From: Methanosarcina barkeri str. Wiesmoor
Lineage (GTDB): Archaea > Halobacteriota > Methanosarcinia > Methanosarcinales > Methanosarcinaceae
NCBI RefSeq assembly: GCF_000969985.1
Contig: NZ_CP009526.1
Span: 1,302,001-1,366,000 of the forward strand
Reading direction: 5' to 3'
DNA: 64,000 nucleotides
Shown piece after piece: positions 1 through 8,713 of this stretch. Each line of letters starts with the position of its first letter. Positions within the stretch are counted from its first letter, which is position 1. The position numbers were made by a program, and so were the translations under genes. The notes below the pieces were generated by a model. That model worked only from the letters and a program-made list of their open reading frames with translations. It did no database searches and was not told the origin of the DNA.

Positions 1-87
1 AATCACTCGAGTTCTGCAAACCTACAAGCCTTTTCAAAAAAGGCTTGACTGACTATTTTTTCTGAAAAAGTTTGATCAAGAACCAGT

Positions 88-311
88 TTAATCAAGAACC
101 AGTTTGATCAAGGGAGGACGGGAGCCCTTGACTGAGATTGCGCCTTCGGGGCAGATACCAAGGCAGAAACCCATACCACCCAGAGTTTCTCGGATAAGAC
201 CTTTGCTTTTCAGTTAATGATTTTAATAGCACCTTCGGCGCAGGGTGCAACATATTTTCCGCATCCTGTGCATTTCTTTTCGTCAATTTTTACTATCATT
301 CGTTTTACCAT
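88..311 (-). pseudogene. decayed 2x[4Fe-4S] ferredoxin
   Basis: Reading from ATG at 311 gives a ferredoxin start (MVKRMIVKIDEKKCTGCG) that runs into an in-frame TGA just after residues KIIN. The next part continues in the same frame for a while, and then only a shifted frame gives the second cluster motif GFCLGICPEGAISVKG, ending at TAA at 88. In the first cluster motif the third cysteine of CxxCxxCxxxC is Tyr (CTGCGKYVAPC). One stop, at least one frameshift and a lost ligand make this a pseudogene of a small electron carrier. The 3' end overlaps short direct repeats (GATCAAGAACCAGTTT-like). Confidence 0.8.
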
Positions 312-410
312 TTAACCAACCCCCCACAATATATTCAAACCAAAAATATATTTTAATTGCACAAAATAAGTGAAATTTCAGCATAAAATGGCGTTGAGCA
401 AGAGTTACAT

Positions 411-839
411 TCAAAGGTCCGGCAAATATCCTTCCCTGTGCAGTATTTTCTTATAGTCGCCTATTAATTTGCACAGCTTGCGAGTATAATTTATAAAGTC
501 CGTGCCTGTATCTCCTTTGAACAACAGCTTTTCAGCTTTTTCTAGAAGATCGGGATAAACAAGTACCAGCTCTTCTTTTGTGTGTAGGAACAGAGCTGAA
601 AAGTCCCTGTGGATGCTCATGCTTCTCTGAAGCAGTTCCATATCCAGAGTCTTTTCAGAGATATAGTCTTTGAACTTCGTGTAAGCATAAAAGTTTGCAA
701 TATTATGGTTTAAGGAATTTAAAATCGAATACAGAATATTGTCCGTGTTTGGAAGGGGAATGTCACGAAGTTCAAGGTCCACACCTTCGTAATTTTCATC
801 TTCTTCAATATTCCTGTCTCGAGTTATGTCGTTGCTCAT
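411..839 (-). CDS. conserved-looking hypothetical protein, 142 aa
   Basis: I do not recognise a family. The 142-residue product has an acidic N-terminus (about residues 1-25) followed by a mostly helical body rich in Leu, Lys and Glu. There is no signal peptide, membrane segment or cysteine cluster. A purine-rich AGGGTAATAAA precedes the ATG and could serve as a weak ribosome site. Codon use looks like that of neighbouring real genes. It stands alone between two decayed genes, so context gives no role. Probably a soluble cytoplasmic protein; function unknown. Confidence 0.65.
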   Translation of the reverse strand: MSNDITRDRNIEEDENYEGVDLELRDIPLPNTDNILYSILNSLNHNIANFYAYTKFKDYISEKTLDMELLQRSMSIHRDFSALFLHTKEELVLVYPDLLEKAEKLLFKGDTGTDFINYTRKLCKLIGDYKKILHREGYLPDL

Positions 840-930
840 TTTATTACCCTAGTTTATTCGTAAGTTATATTTTCATCATAGAATTTTAAATGCAAGAAAC
901 ATAAAAATGACACCTTGCACCTGATAAAGT

Positions 931-1229
931 TTAATCCTCGTTTCCAGGTGCAGGAACAATCCCTAGGTTGCATCAGACCAAGAAGATTAGCTTCACCCCA
1001 CAACTAATGAATCTTACTGTCCTTAATACGGAAAATCTCTATTCCAGTCATTGTTATCAGCTTGTCTGTAGCTGGCAAACCCATGAAACTACATCTGGTA
1101 CGCCACTAGCTGTAAAGCGTGATGTAATGGTATTATCTGAAATCATATCCTCAACTATAACATTCTTCCTTTAGAAGGGTCTTCTTTAGAGAATCGACGA
1201 AGTATTGCCTTGTTCTCTTCTGTAGACAT
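931..1229 (-). pseudogene. decayed SnoaL-like (ester cyclase family) gene
   Basis: Reading from ATG at 1229 gives MSTEENKAILRRFSKED, typical of the N-terminus of SnoaL-like ester cyclase proteins, preceded by GAGGGAAAT as a ribosome site. The frame soon stops. Downstream in other frames appear the family's C-terminal pieces: TDKLITMTGIEIFRIKDSKIH, then a stop, WGEANLLGLMQ, and after a further shift LGIVPAPGNED with a TAA at 931. The span is about 300 bp where the family needs about 400, so a central part is deleted. Multiple lesions make this a clear pseudogene. Confidence 0.75.
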
Positions 1230-1307
1230 ATTTCCCTCATTTGCGCGTTTATCTGCTCAGCTTTTGATGTATTTCTTGCCTATAAATCTTTTTATCAAAA
1301 GTTTTTT

Positions 1308-1652
1308 TCAGTGATGAGTACCTTCCACAACCTGTATTCCTGCATCCTGAATCGTTTTTTTTATATTGTCAAGATTAGGGCACTTAGGATAAGTGTCTTC
1401 CATAAGCATACAGGAACTGAGGTGTACCGCATCCAGGTCATACTTCTTGAGGGCGTTTACCAGACGGTATACTCTCCTGCCCGAGCAGCCTCCACACGTG
1501 AAAAAGGCGATTATCTGAGTGTTTTCGTCGTAGGTCTCAAAGTGGGACTTTCTTTCATTGAAGGCCTTAAAGCATCCTACTCCCGGACAGGTTTCCGAGA
1601 CGATATCGCAGCGCACGACCGCTATTTTTGTAGGTTTTGCTTTTTCTTTCAT
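1308..1652 (-). CDS. CGGC domain protein
   Basis: The 114-residue protein carries the signature CGGCSGRR at residues 53-60 that defines the CGGC family, plus cysteines at 15, 22, 27, 81 and 91. The start MKEKAKPTKIAVVRCDIVSE forms a first beta strand and the last part (SSCMLMEDTYPKCP) is also family-typical. The spacing of cysteines suggests metal binding or redox chemistry; the family has no settled biochemical role. It lies 50 bp upstream (in its own direction, downstream) of the cupin gene on the same strand, so the two may be co-transcribed. Confidence 0.85.
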   Translation of the reverse strand: MKEKAKPTKIAVVRCDIVSETCPGVGCFKAFNERKSHFETYDENTQIIAFFTCGGCSGRRVYRLVNALKKYDLDAVHLSSCMLMEDTYPKCPNLDNIKKTIQDAGIQVVEGTHH

Positions 1653-1701
1653 TTATGCCTCGCTCTGAACCATTTTGACAGCCGTTCACATTTGCTTTAG
1701 C

Positions 1702-2040
1702 TTACGGCATGCGCGTAGCTTCGGTTTGTCTTGGAGCCTTTACGACCAGCACCCTGAAAATTCCATTTCCCGGATTCAGAAGACGATGGGGAATTCTTGC
1801 AGGGCTCTCAATCAGCATATCTCGGCTAACTTCCTGTTGTTCTTCACCAATTTCAACAATACCTTTTCCTTCAAGAATGTAGAAAAAGACATCTGTGGGA
1901 GTCATGTGCTTTTTTAAAGCTTCTCCTGGCTTAAGCTCTATATGTACTGCCTGGGCGTGTTCGGTATTGTAGAGCATCCGGACACTCACATTGTGAGGGT
2001 TCGGTTTTTCAGGTGAAGATTTCATCTCAGTAACTTTCAT
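1702..2040 (-). CDS. cupin domain protein
   Basis: A single small beta-barrel cupin. The first cupin motif is seen as HIELKPGEALKKHMTPTDVFFYILEGKG and the second as ESPARIPHRLLNPG; the His residues in these motifs would bind a divalent metal, though the first motif has fewer His than canonical enzymes. The frame is open further upstream to 2112, but the ATG at 2040 is preceded by GGGGAGAA at good spacing and begins the conserved fold, so I prefer it. Substrate cannot be told from sequence; such proteins act as isomerases, dioxygenases or ligand-binding sensors. It precedes the CGGC gene in the same direction. Confidence 0.8.
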   Translation of the reverse strand: MKVTEMKSSPEKPNPHNVSVRMLYNTEHAQAVHIELKPGEALKKHMTPTDVFFYILEGKGIVEIGEEQQEVSRDMLIESPARIPHRLLNPGNGIFRVLVVKAPRQTEATRMP

Positions 2041-2180
2041 TAATTCTCCCCTTTTGACCATAGTTTTTTGTTTTTCAGCATTATGCCTTACCCCAGCATT
2101 ATGCCTTAACACTGTTTCTTAATAGTAATACTGACCAGGATTATGTGATCACTCTATTCATTTTTTTTATTCTACTGATG

Positions 2181-2337
2181 TTCTATTCTGATATCCGTCT
2201 ATCAGTTATGTTTTATTCTGATATCCGTCTATCAGTTATGTTTTATTCTGATATCCGTCTATCAGTTATGTTCTATTCTGATATCCGTCTATCAGTTATG
2301 TTCTATTCTGATATCCGTCTATCTGTTCTATTCTGAT
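2181..2337. repeat. 30-bp tandem repeat, about 5 copies
   Basis: The unit TTCTATTCTGATATCCGTCT followed by ATCAGTTATG repeats at exactly 30 bp from 2181, with only T/C changes between copies; the last copy is truncated. Because 30 is a multiple of three it creates a spurious open frame on the plus strand. There are no unique spacers, so it is not a CRISPR array. Confidence 0.95.
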
Positions 2338-2544
2338 CCGTCCCATATATTCCTGGCCGGTATAAGTTTCACTATTTTGGAATGTATTATGAATTTCAAT
2401 CTCTGAAACTCTGGATTTCTTCTGGGTTAATAGTTGGTGAAGAGTTTACAGAGGAAACACTTTGAATGGGAGCAGATCAGAAAGCACTTAAAATTGAATA
2501 AAGCAATTTAAGAGTTGTAAATGCTATACAAAACTTACCTGATT

Positions 2545-3204
2545 TTACAGGCCTACCTGGGCTTTGAATTCCTCAAGACCCACGCCGTCAATGAATTTTC
2601 CAAGCCTCTTTTTCGTGCCAGAATTTTTATAGAAATTAACAATTCTATCGATTGCGTCAAGGACTTCCTCTTCTGACAGGTTTTTTGCAACAACCTCAGC
2701 AAGTCTTGGACTTGCAGCCGCAGCACCTCCTACCATCAGGGTATATCCTTTAGCAGTACCCATTACCCCTATGTCCTTAATGGCAGGCTCAGAGCAAGAG
2801 TTTGGACAACCGGAAACTGCCATCTTGAACTTGGAAGGCATCGACATTCCGTGGTATTTTTCATCCAGTTTAAGACCCAGGCCTACTGCATCCTGTTTTC
2901 CTTGCTTGCAGAAAGTAGTCCCAGGACAGAACTTTACACTTCTTACGCAAAGCCCTACAGCGGCGCCGGGTTTCATATCCAGATCAGCCCACGCATTGTC
3001 AAGGTCTTCCTCCTTCAGGCCTACGATTGCAATCCTCTGGGCAGAAGTCATCTTAAGGGCAGCAGCTCCATATTTTTCTGCAACGTCGGCTATCTTCCTG
3101 AGAGTGTTAGGGTCCGCAATTCCTCCTGGGATATGAGGGGCGATTGCATAGGTTTCACGGTCTCTCTGAACGATTGCACCTTTTTCCGGTAAGTTGTCTT
3201 TCAT
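2545..3204 (-). CDS. siroheme/[4Fe-4S] sulfite-nitrite reductase-like protein (Dsr-LP type)
   Basis: A compact 219-residue relative of the siroheme reductases. It has the iron-sulfur/siroheme ligand pattern C93-x5-C99 (FCPGTTFCKQG) and C133-x3-C137 (SGCPNSCSEP), and an N-terminal ferredoxin-like half. Full dissimilatory sulfite reductase subunits are about twice as long, so this belongs with the small Dsr-like proteins common in methanogens, whose electron donor and substrate are uncertain. ATG at 3204 follows GGAGAG at good spacing; an in-frame start at 3231 lacks such a site. It is divergent from an HxlR-type regulator 360 bp away, which may control it. Could act on sulfite or nitrite, or in siroheme-related chemistry. 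Confidence 0.85.
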   Translation of the reverse strand: MKDNLPEKGAIVQRDRETYAIAPHIPGGIADPNTLRKIADVAEKYGAAALKMTSAQRIAIVGLKEEDLDNAWADLDMKPGAAVGLCVRSVKFCPGTTFCKQGKQDAVGLGLKLDEKYHGMSMPSKFKMAVSGCPNSCSEPAIKDIGVMGTAKGYTLMVGGAAAASPRLAEVVAKNLSEEEVLDAIDRIVNFYKNSGTKKRLGKFIDGVGLEEFKAQVGL

Positions 3205-3562
3205 GGTTGTTATACTCTCCAAACTTTGCAAATTTTCTATATGGTTAGATTTCCAGCAGTTCTGACAAAATAGCCCGAGTTCCGTCTTTGAAGACCGGGT
3301 CCGTTTAACTTATTTTGTTTGCTCAAGCGGAGTAATTTCAGATAAAGACTTAAATTTCTTTTTGGTAGAGCGAGGATTGTTACTTCAGACTCAGTATTTC
3401 AGTCACGGGTTTCTTTCAATTCTGTTTTGTCAGACACAGAGAAACTTTTATAGAAAATTAATACAAATCTGTTTTATAAAATATGTGATATATTAGTATT
3501 CTTTTGATATCACTATATTAGAGATACTAATTTATATATTAGACAGTTTCTATGTTTATACT
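3205..3562. promoter_or_regulatory. divergent promoter region with palindromic AT-rich boxes
   Basis: The 358-bp gap between the reductase-like gene and the HxlR gene holds no gene. Near the regulator (about 3480-3545) are related boxes GATATATTAGTATTC, GATATCACTATATTAG and GAGATACTAATTTATATA, which read as overlapping inverted repeats of ATACTAAT/ATTAGTAT. They surround a TATA-like TTTATATAT about 20 bp before the HxlR start, consistent with operators for autoregulation. This is inference from pattern only. Confidence 0.45.
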
Positions 3563-3919
3563 ATGAAAGACTGTACAGTCTACAAGACCATGAATATCAT
3601 CGGGAAAAGGTGGACAATCCATATCCTTCTGGAGCTGTACAAGGGGGAAAAAAAGGAAAAGCGTTTTAATGAGCTCAAAAGGAAACTCGGCTACATAACT
3701 CCAAAAATTCTCTCCGAGAGGCTGACAGAGCTGGAAACTGAGGGCCTTATTGAAAAGAAGGTTGATCATTCAACAAACCCTCCAAAATCCGAGTATTACT
3801 TGACCGAAAGTGGGGTGGATTTCGTGAAAATAATACAGGAAATTAAACGTTGGGGACTGAAGTGGAAATTTCAGAATGAAGAATGTGAAAAGGCTATTTG
3901 CATGTACTGTGAGCGCTAA
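3563..3919 (+). CDS. HxlR-type winged-helix transcriptional regulator
   Basis: A 118-residue winged helix protein. The family pattern is clear: N-terminal Cys4, then IIGKRWTIHILLEL, the recognition region RFNELKRKLGYITPKILSERL, and the wing with EYYLTESG. HxlR regulators are small dimers, often redox or aldehyde responsive through the N-terminal cysteine. Here the extra C-terminal cysteines (CEKAICMYCER) could add metal or redox sensing. It is divergent from the siroheme reductase-like gene, the most likely target along with itself. Confidence 0.9.
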   Translation: MKDCTVYKTMNIIGKRWTIHILLELYKGEKKEKRFNELKRKLGYITPKILSERLTELETEGLIEKKVDHSTNPPKSEYYLTESGVDFVKIIQEIKRWGLKWKFQNEECEKAICMYCER

Positions 3920-4317
3920 ACCATAACTAAGTAAAGAGAGTTCAAAAACGTAAAATATGCGAGAAAGAAAATAAAGGCACCGACAAAAGCACTGTGACTT
4001 CCATTCATCCCGTTTTTACATGTTTGTAGCGGTTACAGGCTCTGAAAATATCTTTTAACAATTCTAAAAAATCTTTTAAATATTCTACCAAGGTCTTTCA
4101 ATGATTTTTTTCTTTATCCACTCAAATTTTTCCATATTTTGCTTTTTTATGTTTTGTAATGCTGTATTTGGTACATGTAAATATTTAAGTTCGAAATTAT
4201 AATCTGAATCTAATCTGAATCTAATCTGAATCTAATCTGAATCTAATCTGAATCTAATCTGAATCTAATCTGAATCTAATCTGAATCTAATCTGCAGATA
4301 ATTCGGAAGGCCATTAA
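3920..4317. other. intergenic stretch with 11-bp tandem repeat
   Basis: No gene seen. AT-rich spacer whose second half (about 4200-4293) is the 11-bp repeat described separately. Confidence 0.6.
4200..4293. repeat. 11-bp tandem repeat, about 8 copies
   Basis: Perfect repeats of AATCTGAATCT lie directly upstream of the decayed acyl-CoA synthetase gene. Perfect identity of the copies suggests recent slippage expansion. Confidence 0.95.
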
Positions 4318-4732
4318 TGACCACTGAAGGACAGATTGACTTTTTCTTCAAGCCTGAAAGCATAGCCCTGATCCGGAGTCTCACCAAACTCTGAAAAGCT
4401 CTCCTGTACAATCCTAGAAAACCTCCTGAAAAATGGGGTTTCAGGGGAAGATATCCGTAAATCCGGGCTAATGGATACATTTTTTATAAGCAGCAATAAA
4501 GTTGAAAGGCCTCCAAAAGGTAGAGTTTCGGTGCTTACTCAGAGCGGCTCCTTTGCCGCTATGATTCTGGAAGAAATAGCAAACGAGGAAGCAAGGGTTG
4601 CACGGGTAGTAAGTTATGGAAATAAAGTGGATGTGGACGAAAAGGACTGCCTTGAATTTCTGGCAGGAGACGAAGCAACAAAAGCTGTTGCTATCTATAT
4701 CGAGTCTGTTGGAAACGGACGCAGTTTCCTTG
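4318..4732 (+). pseudogene. decayed ADP-forming acyl-CoA synthetase (fragment)
   Basis: ATG at 4318 starts a CoA-binding-domain N-terminus (TEGQIDFFFKPESIALI) that then shifts frame. ENLLKNGVSGEDIR follows in the frame that continues to RPPKGRVSVLTQSGSFAAMI and AIYIESVGNGRSFL, motifs of the ligase-CoA domain of ADP-forming acetyl/acyl-CoA synthetases. The segment between residues of about 45 and 125 of a normal enzyme is missing, and everything after GNGRSFL is lost. Such enzymes make ATP from acyl-CoA. This copy cannot be functional. It ends where MATE transporter sequence begins, in another frame. Confidence 0.8.
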
Positions 4733-5485
4733 CTGTTTGTTCTTCAGGAAGGATACTTATGTAGCCTTTAACTTCAAGGATTTCCGCTTTGAGAATAGCT
4801 TGTAAAAGAGATCTTCAATGTTGCACTTCCGGCTTCAGCCCAGCAGCTTTCCATGTTCCTGTCAATGATGTTCATGAACTACATTATTGTGCTTGTAAGT
4901 GGCACTGATGGAGTTGCGGTCTATGCGACAGGATGGAGAATAGCAACAATTGCAACTGCTCATTTAATGGGAATGGCAACTGCTGTAATTTCCGTATGTG
5001 GAACTGCAATCGGAGCCCATGATTATATAAAGGCAAAGGTTGCTCCTTCTTACTCTATCAGGCTTGGATTCCTTATAGAATGTGTGGCAGGAATTCTTAT
5101 ATTTGCGTTCTCCATGCCGATAGTGCCCATATTTACACAGTCCGAAGGTGCAACCCACATAACTGGCGATCTTGCCCACTTCCTGCGTGTGATGTGCATC
5201 TTCTATCCCATGCTTGCACTTGGCCTCTTTTCCTCCTCTTTCTTCCAGGAAGCAGGAAAAGGTCTTAACTCTCTGATTGCAACCCTTCTCAGAACTACTA
5301 TCTTCACCCCTCTATTTGCAGCTCTACTGGCTTTTATCTTTAATATGGGGCAGGCGGGAGCCTGGTGGGGTTTAGTCATAGGCAATGGAATCGGCTCTCT
5401 GTTGATGTATATTTGGGCAGAATATTTCCTGAGAGCACTATTAAGAACAAAATATATTACAAGGACTGAAGGAACTTCAGCTTGA
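4733..5485 (+). pseudogene. decayed MATE family efflux transporter (C-terminal half)
   Basis: From about 4740 the sequence reads FFRKDTYVAFNFKDFRFENSL, a loop typical of MATE transporters, then stops; after a frameshift near 4800 it continues KEIFNVALPASAQQLSM and then stays open to 5485. The open part has about six membrane segments and the second MATE half (for example AGKGLNSLIATLLRT and QAGAWWGLVIGNGIGS). A complete MATE protein has 12 segments in about 450 residues, so the N-terminal half is missing. If translation began at the internal ATG at 4853 a 210-residue half transporter would result; I think this is a relic. Confidence 0.75.
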
Positions 5486-5580
5486 AATAGACAAGAGCTC
5501 TTTCCCCTAATTTTTATTAACACTATTTAGTTTTGAATCGGTAAGCTATTGAGATATTGAATATTTTTTCAGCTATTCAT

Positions 5581-5665
5581 ATCTCGAATACCTTTTTAGT
5601 TATTTATATCTCGAATACCTTTTTAGTTATTTATATCTCGAATACTTTTTTAGCTATATAAGACA
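5581..5665. repeat. 27-bp tandem repeat, about 3 copies
   Basis: The unit ATCTCGAATACCTTTTTAGT followed by TATTTAT recurs at 5581, 5608 and 5635; a degenerate related copy lies on either side. It sits between the MATE relic and the convergent hydrolase gene. Confidence 0.9.
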
Positions 5666-5738
5666 TTGAATATTTTTTCAGATTTTTTTTCCTTCCAGGT
5701 TCTTGTTTTTCAGAACTAGTGGTTCTTGTTTTTCAGAA

Positions 5739-7001
5739 TTAATTGCTCATTATCCAGTTGTGTATAATTACCCATAACTCGCGAGAGTTATAATCAAGGG
5801 CTATGCTACTGTGACCCTGGTTCTTCCAGCTTACGGAAGTAACCTTATCATTTATTTTTCCGACCTCGTTTTTGTACCACCAGGAGCCGTAGTCACTGAA
5901 ACCTCCCCCAAGCCCGATATAAAGAACAGGTGAGTTTATTCTTGAAAAGTCAATTTCATAGCCTTCCACGTTCCCCATCAGTCCGGCCATATAAAGATCC
6001 AGGTGTTTAGGTGCGTAGGGAACGGCCCCTCCGGTCAAGGTCAAGTTAAGTAGCTTGTTTTCGTCAACATAGTAAAGGCCGTCCAGATCTCCGCTCCAGT
6101 AGTGATAATTTGGAGTATAGGGATTTTCATTGAGTGCATGAGTCTGGGTAGCCATAAGCCGGAAAAATTGTCTGTTTGTAAGGTCAGGTTGAAAAATAGA
6201 TTCTCGGTCCGGATCGGTTAAAGCCAGACTGGCTATCTGCATCATGGCAGCCATATTGCTGCCGTTATAGATCCTGTTTTCCATACATCTGAAAATTGTG
6301 TCAAATTCCTGTGCCTGAGCTCTTATTAACTCCGAATATTTAGGCTCGTACTTAATAATAATATCAATAGATACCATTCTGTTAACCGAACCCAAAACAA
6401 GGTCGTTATATTTGCTAGCTCCGTAAGCAGTAAGGATCAAAGCCCCATGACTGTGGCCAATTGCCGTAACCTCGATGTCCTCTACCGTTTTATTACTCAG
6501 GAAAGCTGTATGGATTCTTGATACAGCGATGCCGTTGTATGTATCATTCAGGTAACTGTCAATGGTCCAGTTTTCCATGTAACTGAAATCGGTCTCATTT
6601 ACCGGAACGTTTGTCTCTCTTCGATCCAGAATATATGTACTATATCCTTGCTGAGCGTAGTATATCGCCATATCGGAATAGAAACTTTCAGTCAAAGCCT
6701 GCCCAGGCAGGATTATTAAATTTTTATTTTGATCTGTGCTCCAGGCGCTCTTTTCTTTTACATAGTTGGTGAGTACAATGTAATCATACTCTCCAGTTCC
6801 AACTTTTATCTTAAGCTTATACTCTGCCACATTACTGCAAACAAGGCCAATTCTATTGCTTTTCACTAAAGAAGAGTATATTCCTGGTACTCGGAACGAA
6901 GCGGAACTATGATAAAAAATTCCCAGCTTATCAGATTGATTAAACAGAGTCTCGGTTTTGTTCTCGGAGTTGACAGTTAATGGTGCTATTTGGGTCTTCA
7001 T
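5739..7001 (-). CDS. alpha/beta hydrolase-like protein, 420 aa
   Basis: The nucleophile elbow GHSHG (residues 182-186, Ser184) after a beta strand EVTAIG, a likely oxyanion segment LPGQALTESF (about 98-107) and a late GHSSIALD (His397) give the order expected for an alpha/beta hydrolase. YSTYILDRRETN resembles a strand of the core fold. There is no signal peptide, so the enzyme is probably cytoplasmic; the ester or amide substrate is unknown. The N-terminal 95 residues form an extra domain not typical of minimal hydrolases. ATG at 7001 follows AAGGTGAGAAG. It stands alone, convergent to the MATE relic. Confidence 0.7.
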   Translation of the reverse strand: MKTQIAPLTVNSENKTETLFNQSDKLGIFYHSSASFRVPGIYSSLVKSNRIGLVCSNVAEYKLKIKVGTGEYDYIVLTNYVKEKSAWSTDQNKNLIILPGQALTESFYSDMAIYYAQQGYSTYILDRRETNVPVNETDFSYMENWTIDSYLNDTYNGIAVSRIHTAFLSNKTVEDIEVTAIGHSHGALILTAYGASKYNDLVLGSVNRMVSIDIIIKYEPKYSELIRAQAQEFDTIFRCMENRIYNGSNMAAMMQIASLALTDPDRESIFQPDLTNRQFFRLMATQTHALNENPYTPNYHYWSGDLDGLYYVDENKLLNLTLTGGAVPYAPKHLDLYMAGLMGNVEGYEIDFSRINSPVLYIGLGGGFSDYGSWWYKNEVGKINDKVTSVSWKNQGHSSIALDYNSRELWVIIHNWIMSN

Positions 7002-7755
7002 CTTCTCACCTTTGTGAGATTCTTGAGTTAGGTTCTAGACTCAAGAATCTATATTTTTGTAAAGTAAGGCAGGCTAATTTTCATCTTTGACTTCAAATTA
7101 TGATAACATAAAACAGCAAAAAGCAAACTCATTAGGTTAAAAACCAAATCCTGGAAATATGATGATATAGGGATTATTTATCGCCAGCAACGGTATGTAA
7201 ATCCGGAACAAAGTCATTCGGTTTTCAACTTACACACTTCAGTCGTAAAATATTACTCAATTCATCTCATAATTTTATACAGATATACTTTGTGGTTTGA
7301 GATTTTAGCTAAATTTTATGTGAATGTTTCTATTTATGTATAAAAGAGTAACATTCACAGAAACACCGGAGAGCCATGTGCACAAATACTGCAGAAAAAG
7401 AGACATAAACAAATATCGCATGAAAAGGTACATACTCAAATATCCCAAGAAAATATAAATAAACACCAATAACCCCAATAATAGGCACAAAAAATAGTAA
7501 GGCCACATTAAATCATACTTCTCATTTAAATTATCATTGGACGTAAGTAGAATATTCAGGATATTATCAAAAAAGTCGAAAATAAATTAAACCAAGATGC
7601 TCATTACGTGCTGGAAAAGATGCTCATTACGTACTGGAAAATATTGATTTAAAGTAAACTTTGATCTGTGAAGATCAACGCTGAGAATTTTAGAAAAAAT
7701 TATTTCAAAAAACTATTGTACAGGTAATTTAATACCCCTGCAAGGAGGTATAAAA
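7002..7755. other. 750-bp AT-rich spacer
   Basis: I see no convincing gene. Near 7020-7046 TTGAGTTAGGTTCTAGACTCAA forms an imperfect palindrome just upstream of the hydrolase gene. Near 7598-7640 GATGCTCATTACGTGCTGGAAAA is followed by a near copy (GATGCTCATTACGTACTGGAAAA). The last 20 bp hold the strong ribosome site GGAGGT for the next gene. Confidence 0.5.
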
Positions 7756-8541
7756 TTGAAAAACTATTTGCCCATGCTATTGATGTTGATCTTTATTTCT
7801 GGGGCTGTACTCTCAATTGCTGTTGCTGGTGCCGCCGATAACCCCGTAGTAAACGAAACGGTATCAAAGGTTTTAAAGACCAACGAATGTGTCAATAAAT
7901 CTACTAATCAATCTACATCACAGAATCAGACATGTAACATAAACAAGACTGAGTCCATAAACCAGACTGAACCTACGACAGAAACTCCTGTGGCTGAACA
8001 GAAGTTCAGGGTGGGACCGACTGTGGTACTGAGGCCGGTTAATGATGTAATAACCAAAGACGAAGATGGCCTTGTTGAACTCTATATTGATAATCCGTCC
8101 CTCAATGATGTGACTCTGAATGTGGATGCAAGGATTGGCGTACCCTCTGGGATTCATGTATACGGACAGGATTTTGCTCAGACTGGTGCAGCTGGTACGG
8201 CTTATGGAACATTTTCCGTGCCTTCCGGAAGTGCCCGGACAATCTCTATTGATCTCAAGGGAGATAAAGTCGGCACTTATACTGTACATTTCAGTGGTCT
8301 CTACTGGCCTGGAGACAATAAGGACAGTTACAACCCGATTTCACTCAGTCATCCTTTTGAAGTCAAGGAAGCTTCCGAAAATTCTGAAAAGGCTTCCAGC
8401 TCTGATGATAATGGAGAAGTCGAAGCTGAAAATACTGGAGGAGTAAAAGCTGAAGGACAGGGTTCATTTAGTGCTCCTGGATTTGGAATACTAGTTGCAG
8501 CTATAGGTCTGTTAGGGGTTTATGCTGTTAAGAAGAAGTAA
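7756..8541 (+). CDS. exported surface protein with PGF-type sorting tail, 261 aa
   Basis: The start is TTG, set by GGAGGT seven bases upstream; no ATG fits. A signal peptide (about residues 1-26, LLMLIFISGAVLSIAVAGA) is followed by a Thr/Asn-rich stretch with many N-glycosylation sequons (about 30-75), then a beta-rich domain (about 80-205), an acidic linker, and the C-terminal tail SAPGFGILVAAIGLLGVYAVKKK: PGF motif, hydrophobic helix, basic end. That is the arrangement of archaeosortase A substrates anchored at the cell surface. The beta domain resembles that in the next gene (shared pattern around GIHVYGQDFAQTG versus GMSVSSSEFVQSG). Role unknown. Confidence 0.8.
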   Translation: MKNYLPMLLMLIFISGAVLSIAVAGAADNPVVNETVSKVLKTNECVNKSTNQSTSQNQTCNINKTESINQTEPTTETPVAEQKFRVGPTVVLRPVNDVITKDEDGLVELYIDNPSLNDVTLNVDARIGVPSGIHVYGQDFAQTGAAGTAYGTFSVPSGSARTISIDLKGDKVGTYTVHFSGLYWPGDNKDSYNPISLSHPFEVKEASENSEKASSSDDNGEVEAENTGGVKAEGQGSFSAPGFGILVAAIGLLGVYAVKKK

Positions 8542-8713
8542 ATCAGGTTAAAAAAGTGTTTAAACGCAATTGTGGGAAAAATACATACATTTTTCCTTTT
8601 TTAAATTTTTACAGTTAAGAAAGGCATCTGTAATCCAGAGAAGCCTTTTACTTAAGCTTATACTGGTATTTTACTGGGTATTTACAGATGGCAGCCCAAA
8701 AAAAGGTGGTATA

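Noticed and set aside
968-1174. 68-aa plus-strand frame
   Set aside because: Antisense to the decayed SnoaL-like gene, which explains the coding-like composition.
2145-2336. Open frame of 63 aa over the 30-bp tandem repeat
   Set aside because: Arises only because the 30-bp period is a multiple of three; no ribosome site and low complexity.
2181-2337. Possible CRISPR array
   Set aside because: Copies abut directly with no unique spacers; no cas genes in the window. The same holds for the other tandem repeats.
7305-7508. Hydrophobic 67-aa frame on the minus strand
   Set aside because: AT-rich composition makes hydrophobic codons by chance; no ribosome site and no support from context.
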